Origin: DASULK01 sp036278255
GTDB lineage: Bacteria > Actinomycetota > Actinomycetes > Mycobacteriales > Micromonosporaceae
Direction: 5' to 3'
Assembly (NCBI GenBank): GCA_036278255.1
Contig: DASULK010000170.1
Location: 1-5,893, forward strand
DNA: 5,893 nucleotides
The notes under the pieces are model-generated. The model had not been told where the DNA came from, ran no database searches, and was given only the letters and a program-made list of their open reading frames with translations. Made by a program: the position numbers and the translations under genes. Positions 1-5,359 of this stretch are shown in pieces; within the stretch, counting starts at the first letter, position 1; every line of letters begins with the position of its first letter.

Positions 1-765
1 CTTCCCCGCAACCGCAACGGCGCCCTCGTCGCCCGCGAAGCCCGCTACTGGTGGCGCGATACCCGGCGCCGTGCCGGCATCATCACCCTCGCGGTGGTCG
101 GTGTCTTCGTACCGGTGATGGTCAGCCTCAGCGGTACGGGCATGCTCGGCGAACTCGAAGGGGAGACGGCTTTCGAGCCCTCGCCGGTCACGATGGGGCT
201 GTCGATGATCTTCGTCGGCGCGCTGGCCGCGATCAGCCTGGCCAACCAGTTCGGCTATGACGGCACCGCGTACGCGGCCAACGTGGTCGCCGGTGTGCCG
301 GGGAAGGTGGAGTTGCGAGCCCGGAGCATCGCCTACTCCCTCTACATCCTGCCGCTGCTGGTGGCGATCGCCGTCCTGGTCGCGCTCCTGCTCGGCGAGC
401 CGAGCTGGATCGGGATGATGGTCGGCATGCTGCTCGCGGCGTACGGCACCGGATTGGCCGCCAACCTGTTCGTGTCGGTCCTCGCCGCCTACGACCTCCC
501 GGAGACCTCCAACCCCTTCGCCATCAACACCGGCGCGGGGGTGGCGAAGAGTGCCCTCAGCCTGCTGACGCTCGCCGGCGGGGCCGCCGTGACGCTGCCG
601 ATGGTGATCGGTGCCGTTCTGTTGGACGGGGTCTGGCTCTGGTTGGCCCTGCCGATCGGTCTCGTCTACGGCGTCGGGGCGGCGGCGCTCGGCACTTACC
701 TCGCCGGCGACGTGCTCGACCGGCGGATGCCCGAACTCCTGGTTGCCGTCACCCCCCGCCGTTAA
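1..765 (+). CDS. ABC-2-type transporter permease-like membrane protein (5' truncated)
   Basis: The reading frame is open from base 1 to a TAA at 763-765, giving the last 254 residues of a protein whose start lies left of the window. The visible part begins with a charged cytoplasmic segment (ALVAREARYWWRDTRRR, about residues 8-24). About six hydrophobic segments follow, at roughly 27-45, 64-83, 110-132, 137-163, 184-206 and 210-235. The segment FGYDGTAYAANVVAGVPGKV (about 84-103), followed by ELRARSIAY, resembles a conserved cytoplasmic loop of actinobacterial ABC-2 exporter permeases; this match is from memory. The expected role is the membrane channel of an ABC exporter, with the ATPase encoded upstream and out of view. 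No ATP-binding motif is present. Its substrate cannot be read from the sequence. Export of a wall polymer is possible given the neighbours, but the gap and inverted repeat after it suggest a separate transcription unit. Membrane protein is certain; the family is likely. Confidence 0.75.
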   Translation, partial: LPRNRNGALVAREARYWWRDTRRRAGIITLAVVGVFVPVMVSLSGTGMLGELEGETAFEPSPVTMGLSMIFVGALAAISLANQFGYDGTAYAANVVAGVPGKVELRARSIAYSLYILPLLVAIAVLVALLLGEPSWIGMMVGMLLAAYGTGLAANLFVSVLAAYDLPETSNPFAINTGAGVAKSALSLLTLAGGAAVTLPMVIGAVLLDGVWLWLALPIGLVYGVGAAALGTYLAGDVLDRRMPELLVAVTPRR

Positions 766-822
766 TCAACCGGAGACCTGCTGGGAAGAAAGCCGTCCTG
801 CCGCCTCGGTTCACAGCGTTGT

Positions 823-895
823 GGGGTTGCCGACGGGGTGACCGGCGAAGGGATCAAGCCTGACCGCCCTGAGCGGGCACCCCGTCGGCAACCCC
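823..895. repeat. Perfect 18-bp inverted repeat with 37-nt loop (possible terminator or regulatory element)
   Basis: GGGGTTGCCGACGGGGTG at 823-840 is exactly complementary to CACCCCGTCGGCAACCCC at 878-895. The intervening 37 nt can form a smaller hairpin of its own (CCGC 864-867 with GCGG 873-876, loop CCTGA). The element is in the gap between the permease stop and the flavin-reductase start. A long GC-rich stem without a U-tract is compatible with an actinobacterial terminator for the permease transcript. The large loop and perfect arms also fit paired protein-binding half-sites or a folded leader. The repeat is certain; its function is inferred. Confidence 0.75.
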
Positions 896-903
896 TGAGC
901 GGG
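867..903. repeat. 11-bp direct repeat CCCTGAGCGGG (two copies)
   Basis: CCCTGAGCGGG occurs at 867-877 and again at 893-903, 26 bp apart start to start. The first copy lies in the loop of the 18-bp inverted repeat and overlaps its small inner hairpin. The second begins within the right arm and ends just before the TACCTT box of the next gene. This phasing and position could mark a regulator's binding site near the downstream promoter. The repeat is seen directly; the role is a guess. Confidence 0.5.
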
Positions 904-904
904 A

Positions 905-910
905 CTACCT
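905..910 (+). promoter_or_regulatory. Candidate -10 box (TACCTT) for a leaderless flavin-reductase transcript
   Basis: TACCTT fits the actinobacterial TANNNT -10 consensus and ends 7 nt before the GTG at 918, so transcription would begin at or next to the start codon. No Shine-Dalgarno sequence precedes that GTG, which supports a leaderless message. No convincing -35 hexamer is visible at the expected distance. Confidence 0.4.
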
Positions 911-917
911 TGGGCGG

Positions 918-1469
918 GTGACGAATATCGAGCCGGGTGCCGAGATCCACTACACCGACCCGTTCGCGACGCCGGAGCACCAGCGGTCGCCCGTACGCCG
1001 GTTGCGGGGGCGGCTGGCTGCGGCGGTGACGCTCTGGACGGCGGGCGGCACTGCGCCCGGAAGCGGCCAGGCTGTGGCGGCGGGGCTGACCGTCTCGTCC
1101 ACGGTTGTCGCCGACGGTGATCCGGGTCGGCTGCTCGGCCTGATCGACGACGAGTCGGAGCTGTGGGCGGCGGCCTCCGCGACCAGGCGGTTCGCGGTGA
1201 CGCCGCTGGGGCCGACGCACCGGCAGCTCGCGGACCGCTTCGCCGGTCTGATGCCCGCACCCGGCGGCATCTTCAAGGGGTACGACTGGACCGACACGCC
1301 CTACGGCCCGGTGCCCGCCGACGTGGGGACCTGGGTGGGGTGCCGGCTCGACCGGGCCCGGGAGTACGGCTGGGCGCTGCTGGTGGAGGCGACCATCGAG
1401 ACGGTTGAACTGGGTGAGACGGCGCCGTTGGTGCACTACCGTGGCCGGTACCGCGAACTGGCCGGCTGA
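918..1469 (+). CDS. Flavin reductase family protein (FMN-binding split barrel)
   Basis: This 183-residue protein starts at GTG 918 and ends at TGA 1467-1469. Its length suits the single-domain flavin-reductase-like family (about 160-190 aa), which binds FMN/FAD in a split β-barrel and usually reduces it with NAD(P)H for a partner oxygenase. Visible family features are the central AAVTLWTAGG strand (about 35-44), AGLTVSSTV (55-63) where the flavin-contacting turn normally lies, the FAVTPLG strand (92-98), RQLADRFAGL (102-111), and the C-terminal LVHYRGRYREL signature (171-181). The first 25 or so residues are polar and probably not part of the barrel. No oxygenase partner is visible. It ends 19 nt before the next gene and is probably co-transcribed with it, although no step of UDP-xylose formation needs a flavin reductase. 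Family assignment is good; the substrate and any link to cell-wall sugars are unknown. Confidence 0.8.
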   Translation: MTNIEPGAEIHYTDPFATPEHQRSPVRRLRGRLAAAVTLWTAGGTAPGSGQAVAAGLTVSSTVVADGDPGRLLGLIDDESELWAAASATRRFAVTPLGPTHRQLADRFAGLMPAPGGIFKGYDWTDTPYGPVPADVGTWVGCRLDRAREYGWALLVEATIETVELGETAPLVHYRGRYRELAG

Positions 1470-1479
1470 CGGCTGCTGC

Positions 1480-1484
1480 GGAGG
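1480..1484 (+). promoter_or_regulatory. Ribosome-binding site (GGAGG) deciding the decarboxylase start
   Basis: GGAGG, extended to GGAGGTG, ends 4 nt before ATG 1489 and is one of the few clear Shine-Dalgarno sequences in the window. It supports 1489 as the start. A second in-frame ATG at 1513 has no such site but has a TACCCT box upstream. Confidence 0.6.
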
Positions 1485-1488
1485 TGCC

Positions 1489-2490
1489 ATGCCGTCTGGG
1501 TACCCTGATCGCATGGTCGTAGCCCAGCGGTTCGGAGATGGTCACCGGATTCTTGTCACCGGAGGGGCCGGGTTCGTCCCGTCACACCTGATCGATGTGC
1601 TCATCGACCGCGGCTGCACCGTGGTGGCGTTGGACAACTTCATCACCGGGTCGAAGGAGAACCTCGCGCACCTGGCCGACCACCCACGTTTCACCCTCGT
1701 CGAGGCGGATGTGTCCGACGGGCTGCCGGAGCATCATCCGGCGGTCGCGGAGCGGTTTGACGCGATCCTGCATTTGGCTTCACCGGCGAGCCCCACCGAT
1801 TTCACCGCCGTGCCGATCGAGATCCTGCGGGTCGGCTCGCTGGCCACGTTGCATCTGCTCGACCGGGCGGTCGCCGATGGTGCCCGTTTTCTCCTCGCCT
1901 CCACCTCTGAGGCGTACGGCGATCCGAAGGAGCACCCGCAGAAGGAGTCCTACTGGGGCAACGTCAACCCGATCGGTATCCGTAGCGTCTACGACGAGGC
2001 GAAGCGCTTCTCGGAGGCGGCGACGATGGCGTACCACCGCTACCGGGGCCTCGACGCCGGGATCGTCCGTATTTTTAATACTTATGGGCCGCGTATCCGA
2101 CCGGATGACGGGCGGGCCATCCCGACCTTCATTGCGCAGGCGCTGCGGGGCGAGCCGCTCACCGTGCACGGCACCGGCACCCAGACCCGCTCGATCTGCT
2201 ACGTCGACGATCTTGTGCGGGGCATTCTGCTGCTGCTCGATTCGACCGAGACGGGGCCGATCAACTGTGGCACCGAGCATGAGATCTCGATGCGGGAACT
2301 GGCCGAGCTGATCGTGAAGCTGACCGGAAGCCCATCCGAGGTAACGTACGTCACACGGGCGCCGGATGACCCGGAGATGCGGCGTCCAGATCTGACGCTG
2401 GCGCGGGAACGACTCGGCTACCAGCCCACCGTCAGCCCCGAGGAGGGGCTGCGCCGCACCATAGAGCACTTCCGCCAGCGAATGGGCTGA
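1489..2490 (+). CDS. NAD-dependent epimerase/dehydratase, probable UDP-glucuronate decarboxylase (UDP-xylose synthase)
   Basis: This 333-residue extended short-chain dehydrogenase probably converts UDP-glucuronate to UDP-xylose in the cytoplasm through an NAD-bound 4-keto intermediate. The dinucleotide-binding motif TGGAGFVPSH is at 24-33, followed by an acidic residue at the end of β2 (VVALDN, D49) that indicates NAD preference. HLASPASP (95-102), STSE (138-141), SYWGNVNPIG (154-163), the catalytic YDEAK (Y168, K172), RIFNTYGPR (194-202), QTRS (232-235) and PDDPEMRRPD (292-301) together match the UXS family closely, more than RmlB or GalE. The third Gly of GxxGxxG is Pro31, which is unusual. 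The start at 1489 rests on GGAGG; ATG 1513, 6 nt after TACCCT, would give 325 residues. UDP-xylose fits the LCP wall-ligase genes that follow and the xylose in Micromonosporaceae walls. A related decarboxylase or dehydratase acting on another nucleotide sugar remains possible. Confidence 0.85.
   Translation: MPSGYPDRMVVAQRFGDGHRILVTGGAGFVPSHLIDVLIDRGCTVVALDNFITGSKENLAHLADHPRFTLVEADVSDGLPEHHPAVAERFDAILHLASPASPTDFTAVPIEILRVGSLATLHLLDRAVADGARFLLASTSEAYGDPKEHPQKESYWGNVNPIGIRSVYDEAKRFSEAATMAYHRYRGLDAGIVRIFNTYGPRIRPDDGRAIPTFIAQALRGEPLTVHGTGTQTRSICYVDDLVRGILLLLDSTETGPINCGTEHEISMRELAELIVKLTGSPSEVTYVTRAPDDPEMRRPDLTLARERLGYQPTVSPEEGLRRTIEHFRQRMG
1501..1506 (+). promoter_or_regulatory. Candidate internal -10 box (TACCCT) before ATG 1513
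   Basis: TACCCT ends 6 nt before an in-frame ATG at 1513, the same arrangement as upstream of the flavin reductase and the first LCP gene. It could give a second, leaderless transcript of the decarboxylase independent of the flavin reductase. It also lies inside the reading frame that starts at 1489, so it may be chance. No -35 match is obvious. Confidence 0.35.
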
Positions 2491-2560
2491 TCCGAAAAGT
2501 TTTTATCGTCAGATCGTGCCGCTTACGTGGTGGCGCACCAACGCTCTCAGGTTTCCTCCG

Positions 2561-2566
2561 TACCCT
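2561..2566 (+). promoter_or_regulatory. Candidate -10 box (TACCCT) for a leaderless first LCP transcript
   Basis: TACCCT ends 7 nt before ATG 2574, and no Shine-Dalgarno sequence lies between them. With a start site about 7 nt below the -10, the message would begin at the AUG. The hexamer is identical to the one at 1501-1506. The 83-nt gap after the decarboxylase is long enough for an independent promoter, but no TTGACN-like -35 is seen at 16-19 nt. Confidence 0.45.
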
Positions 2567-2573
2567 GGCAGTT

Positions 2574-3824
2574 ATGTCGGGCAGAACGCCAGGAGGATCC
2601 GTGCCGTACGGCCGGCCGGTTTCCCGGTCCGCTGGGCCGCCCCCCGTACCGGGCGCGGGCCCACCACTGCCGAGGGGGGCCACCACCGGCCGGGCCCGGG
2701 TGCCGGCACCCGCGAGACAGCAGCGCCGCGGCGTGTACGGCGGGGGGCCCGGCGGTCCTGGCGGGCCGGGGCGGCCGGGTGGGCCGGAGTGGTACGGCGG
2801 GCCGCAGCCCCGCAGACCGAGGCCACGATGGGGGCGGATCGCCCTGGTGGCGGGTGTCGCGATCCTGATCCTCAGTTTGATCGGCATGGGTGGCCTCTGG
2901 GTCTACGCCAACAACATCAACGACGAGCTGAAACGGACCGACGCCTTCTCCACGCTCACCGATGACCGCCCGGTCAAGGCCGTGGACGGGGCGCTGAACA
3001 TGCTGCTGGTCGGGACCGACTCCCGCGACCCGGACGCCCCGATGGACCGGGGCGGTAAATGGCGGGCCGACACGGTCATGCTGTTGCACATTCCGTCCAG
3101 CCATGACCGGGCCTACGTGGTCTCCATCCCGCGCGACCTGCACGTCCCGATCCCGGAGAACGCCGGCGCAGCCTGCGACACCGGCCAACGGCGCAAGATT
3201 AATGCCGCCTTCGCCTTCGGCGGCCTGCCGCTGGCGGTACGCACCGTCGAATGCTTCACCGACGTACGGATCGATCACGTCATGGCGATTGATTTCGCCG
3301 GTTTTAAGGAGGTCACCGACGCGCTGGGCGGGGTGGAGCTGTACGTGGAACGGGACATCACCTCCATCCACAAGCCGTACCGGAAGTTCAAGAAGGGCCG
3401 GAACCAGATGAACGGCGCGGAGGCCCTCGACTGGATCCGGCAGCGTAAGCAGTTCCCGGACGGCGACTTCGCTCGGATGCGTCATCAACAGGAGTTTTTG
3501 CGGGCGGTGCTGGACAAGGCGGCCAGTACGGGCACGCTGACCAATCCGGCGAAGCTGAATGCCTTCCTCACCTCGGCGACCGCCGCGGTCACGGTGGACC
3601 ACGACTTCTCCGTGGTGAGCACGGTGTTCCAGTTCCGGAAGCTGCGCGGGGACAATCTGGTCTTCCTGACCAGCCCGCATCAGGGCAGCCAGATGATCGG
3701 CGGCGAATCGGTGGTGGTCTCCGACCGGGAGAAGGCGCTGGCGATGTATCGGTCGATAGCGGCCGATAAGATGGCCGAATGGGTCCGGGACAATGGCACC
3801 CCGGCCCCATCGAACGGCAACTAA
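2574..3824 (+). CDS. LCP (LytR-CpsA-Psr) family cell-wall glycopolymer ligase, first paralogue
   Basis: This 416-residue membrane-anchored enzyme of the LCP family would transfer a polyprenyl-pyrophosphate-linked glycopolymer to peptidoglycan outside the membrane. A long Gly/Pro/Arg-rich cytoplasmic tail (about 1-87) precedes one transmembrane helix (about 88-111). The LCP domain follows: NMLLVGTDSRD (142-152, with D149 and R151), RADTVMLLHI (164-173), VVSIPRD (182-188), KINAAFAFGG (208-217), DHVMAIDFAGF (234-244), ALGGVELYV (250-258), WIRQRKQ (287-293) and DFARMRHQQ (298-306). These cover the conserved Asp and Arg residues known to bind the pyrophosphate and Mg in Cps2A/TagT-type structures. 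The only cysteines are C201 and C227, possibly a disulfide. ATG 2574 has no Shine-Dalgarno site but lies behind a TACCCT box. It follows the UDP-xylose synthase gene by 83 nt and precedes a second LCP gene. The polymer it attaches is not known. Confidence 0.93.
   Translation: MSGRTPGGSVPYGRPVSRSAGPPPVPGAGPPLPRGATTGRARVPAPARQQRRGVYGGGPGGPGGPGRPGGPEWYGGPQPRRPRPRWGRIALVAGVAILILSLIGMGGLWVYANNINDELKRTDAFSTLTDDRPVKAVDGALNMLLVGTDSRDPDAPMDRGGKWRADTVMLLHIPSSHDRAYVVSIPRDLHVPIPENAGAACDTGQRRKINAAFAFGGLPLAVRTVECFTDVRIDHVMAIDFAGFKEVTDALGGVELYVERDITSIHKPYRKFKKGRNQMNGAEALDWIRQRKQFPDGDFARMRHQQEFLRAVLDKAASTGTLTNPAKLNAFLTSATAAVTVDHDFSVVSTVFQFRKLRGDNLVFLTSPHQGSQMIGGESVVVSDREKALAMYRSIAADKMAEWVRDNGTPAPSNGN
2730..2807 (+). 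repeat. Collagen-like Gly-Gly-Pro tract in the first LCP protein
   Basis: Residues 53-78 are almost entirely Gly and Pro with a few Arg and Tyr (GVYGGGPGGPGGPGRPGG, then PEWYGGPQ), encoded by imperfect GGC-GGG-CCN-type repeats. The tract precedes the transmembrane helix, so it should lie in the cytoplasm. Such tails are common but variable in actinobacterial wall enzymes. The tract may be disordered, prone to length change, or an interaction segment. Confidence 0.6.
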
Positions 3825-3943
3825 CCCCCGATTGAGGGGCGCAGCACGCTTAACGGAAACCGACTCCGACACGCTACGTGAATGACGGTAAACAGCGGGT
3901 TGATGAGCGGTGGCCGCACGAGACCGAACTGGTGTCCGTGAAG

Positions 3944-3949
3944 TATGCT
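3944..3949 (+). promoter_or_regulatory. Candidate -10 box (TATGCT) for the second LCP gene
   Basis: TATGCT fits TANNNT and would place a start site near 3956, giving a leader of about 25 nt that includes the GGAG ribosome site at 3972-3975. The surrounding 156-bp gap (3825-3980) holds no gene. Stops occur in all useful frames, and a TGA directly precedes ATG 3981. No clear -35 hexamer is visible. Confidence 0.3.
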
Positions 3950-3971
3950 CGCCTCTCCGCCGCCCCCACCT

Positions 3972-3975
3972 GGAG
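3972..3975 (+). promoter_or_regulatory. Ribosome-binding site (GGAG) for the second LCP gene
   Basis: GGAG ends 5 nt before ATG 3981. Two ATGs overlap here (ATGAATG, 3977 and 3981). The first is in another frame and only 1 nt from the site, and its TGA (3978-3980) closes the LCP frame upstream. The LCP protein therefore cannot start earlier than 3981. Confidence 0.6.
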
Positions 3976-3980
3976 CATGA

Positions 3981-5180
3981 ATGCCGGTGCAGAACCGCCG
4001 ACGTTCCCCCTCGTCGGATTCGCCCACGGCGCCCACCCGCAGCGCCTCGATCCCCCGCCAAAGAGGCAAACCGGGCAAGGCCTCTCAGCGTTCGCGCCCC
4101 AAGGATCCGTTCTGGGCCCGATTTGTCGTGATCATGGGTGCGTTGCTCTTGATGGCCAGTGGCGGGACCATCGCCGGCAGCAAGGCGTTGATCAGTCATG
4201 CCACCAGCAGCATCGAGCAGGACAACCTGCTCGGCGAGGGCGGGAAAACCGTCGAGGAAGGCGGCAAGGACCTGAAAGGTCCCATCAACATCCTGCTGCT
4301 CGGCGTCGACGCTCGTGAACGGTGGGCCGCCGACGACGTTCGTTCCGACACCATCGTCATCCTGCACATTCCGGCGACCCACGATCAGGCCTACCTGCTC
4401 TCCATCCCCCGCGACACCGAGGTGCGAGTGCCCCCCTTCCCGAAGAGCCGCTACCCGGGCGGCACCGCGAAGGCCACGGAGGCGTTCTTCCATGGTGCAC
4501 AGAATGGTCGCGGCTGGGCCGGTGGAGCGCAGCTGATGTCGGACACCCTCAAGCGAATGACCGGCATCAGCTTCGACGCCGCCGCGATCATCAACTTCGG
4601 CGGATTCAAGAAGATCATCGACGAGTTGGGCGGCATCCCGGTCTGCGTGGACGAGCAGGTCACGTCCTTCCACATGAAGATGGTCAACGGCAAGCCGATG
4701 TGGAACGCGGATGCCAAAAAACTGGGCAGCAACTGGCCAGCGGTGGTGCACAAGAAGGGCTGCCGGACGATGAAGGGCTGGGAGGCACTGGACTACTCCC
4801 GGCAGCGCTACGGAGTCACGGGCAGCGATTACGGCCGCCAGCAGAACCAGCAGAAGCTGATCAAGGGGATCGCGAAGAAGGCGATGTCGGAGGGGATGAC
4901 CAACCCGGTCAAGCTCAACGGCCTGCTCAAAGCGGCCGGGAAGGCCTTCGTCGTCGACACCAACGGGGTACCGATCGAGGATTTCATCTACACCTTGCGG
5001 GGTGTGGCGGCCAACGACCTGGTGCTGCTGCGGACCAACGGTGGAGAATTCAACGGCAACGCCGACAACAGCCGGGAGCTGCTCGACGAGACCAGTAGGG
5101 CGATGTTCCGGGCGGTCAAGAAAGACAGTCTCGCCGAGTTCATCGCCGAGAACCCCAGCGTCGTGGTGCCGAGCAAATAA
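3981..5180 (+). CDS. LCP (LytR-CpsA-Psr) family cell-wall glycopolymer ligase, second paralogue
   Basis: This 399-residue LCP protein starts at ATG 3981, fixed by an in-frame TGA just upstream and a GGAG site. Residues 1-45 form a basic, Ser-rich cytoplasmic tail, and a transmembrane helix lies at about 46-66. The catalytic domain shows INILLLGVDAR (102-112, D110, R112), RSDTIVILHI (121-130), LLSIPRD (139-145), AAIINFGGF (201-209), DELGGIPVCV (214-223), DYSRQRYG (271-278) and DYGRQQNQQ (283-291). The usual KINAAF motif has become KATEAF (164-169). Relative to the first paralogue there is an insertion of about 20 residues between LGGI and WEALDY, bracketed by its only two cysteines, C222 and C261, which probably form a disulfide. 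The C-terminal part (from NPVKLNGLL, 308) aligns well with that of the first paralogue. It should act outside the membrane to attach a lipid-linked polymer to the wall. The divergence suggests a different acceptor or donor, which is an inference. Confidence 0.93.
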   Translation: MPVQNRRRSPSSDSPTAPTRSASIPRQRGKPGKASQRSRPKDPFWARFVVIMGALLLMASGGTIAGSKALISHATSSIEQDNLLGEGGKTVEEGGKDLKGPINILLLGVDARERWAADDVRSDTIVILHIPATHDQAYLLSIPRDTEVRVPPFPKSRYPGGTAKATEAFFHGAQNGRGWAGGAQLMSDTLKRMTGISFDAAAIINFGGFKKIIDELGGIPVCVDEQVTSFHMKMVNGKPMWNADAKKLGSNWPAVVHKKGCRTMKGWEALDYSRQRYGVTGSDYGRQQNQQKLIKGIAKKAMSEGMTNPVKLNGLLKAAGKAFVVDTNGVPIEDFIYTLRGVAANDLVLLRTNGGEFNGNADNSRELLDETSRAMFRAVKKDSLAEFIAENPSVVVPSK

Positions 5181-5234
5181 ACCGCCCACCGCAGTGGCTA
5201 CAAAGCCCCCCGGCGGGTAGATCGGATCGTAGGT

Positions 5235-5257
5235 TGACGTGAGAAGAGCTCACGTCA
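5235..5257. promoter_or_regulatory. 23-bp palindrome TGACGTGAG-N5-CTCACGTCA, candidate operator of the third LCP gene
   Basis: Two exact 9-bp arms flank AAGAG. The palindrome overlaps promoter-like elements: TAGGTT at 5230-5235 fits a -10 box, and TTGACG at 5234-5239 fits a -35 hexamer with a weak partner CACGGT (5258-5263) 18 nt downstream. In either reading a bound dimeric regulator would block or modulate the third LCP gene. As RNA it would form a 9-bp hairpin just before the GGGAGG site. It lacks a U-tract, so a terminator for the second LCP gene is less likely. The symmetry is certain; the operator role is inferred. Confidence 0.55.
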
Positions 5258-5265
5258 CACGGTCC

Positions 5266-5271
5266 GGGAGG
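5266..5271 (+). promoter_or_regulatory. Strong ribosome-binding site (GGGAGG) lacking a normal start codon downstream
   Basis: GGGAGG is the best Shine-Dalgarno match before the third LCP gene, yet no ATG, GTG or TTG follows at a usable distance. In the LCP frame the nearest codons are ATC at 5273 and ACG at 5276, the latter 4 nt from the site, the same spacing as at the decarboxylase gene. See the third LCP gene for the start problem. Confidence 0.45.
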
Positions 5272-5359
5272 CATCACGTCCAGACCCGAACGGGCCACCC
5301 CCGGGGAGCCGGGGGGCCCGGAAGGCGACTCGGCGGCCGGCTGCACGCCGCCGGGCCTG

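Noticed and set aside
762..1514. A 250-codon - strand open frame opposite the flavin reductase gene.
   Set aside because: It is Arg/Pro-rich with no family motif and mirrors a well-supported + strand gene.
1595..2311. A 238-codon + strand open frame within the decarboxylase gene.
   Set aside because: Out-of-frame shadow: the translation is Arg/Ser-rich low complexity, while the overlapping frame holds all UXS motifs.
3825..3839. CCCCC-GATTGA-GGGG directly after the first LCP stop codon as a terminator.
   Set aside because: The stem is only 4 bp with no U-tract, too weak to call.
3870..3880. CACG-CTA-CGTG in the gap before the second LCP gene as an operator.
   Set aside because: Four-base arms are expected by chance in DNA of this composition, and it is far from the candidate promoter.
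3878..4318. A + strand frame from GTG 3878 that could act as a small upstream ORF before the second LCP gene.
   Set aside because: It has no ribosome site, no recognisable domain, and most of it overlaps the LCP gene in another frame.
2547..5189. An 880-codon open frame on the - strand spanning the first two LCP genes and the gap between them.
   Set aside because: Both LCP genes lie in the same + frame, and in GC-rich genes the opposite strand often stays free of stops. The translation is Arg/His/Val/Gly-rich without recognisable domains, while the + strand has complete LCP motifs.
5184..5198. CCAC-CGCA-GTGG after the second LCP stop codon as a terminator.
   Set aside because: A 4-bp stem with at best one bulged extension pair, and no U-tract.
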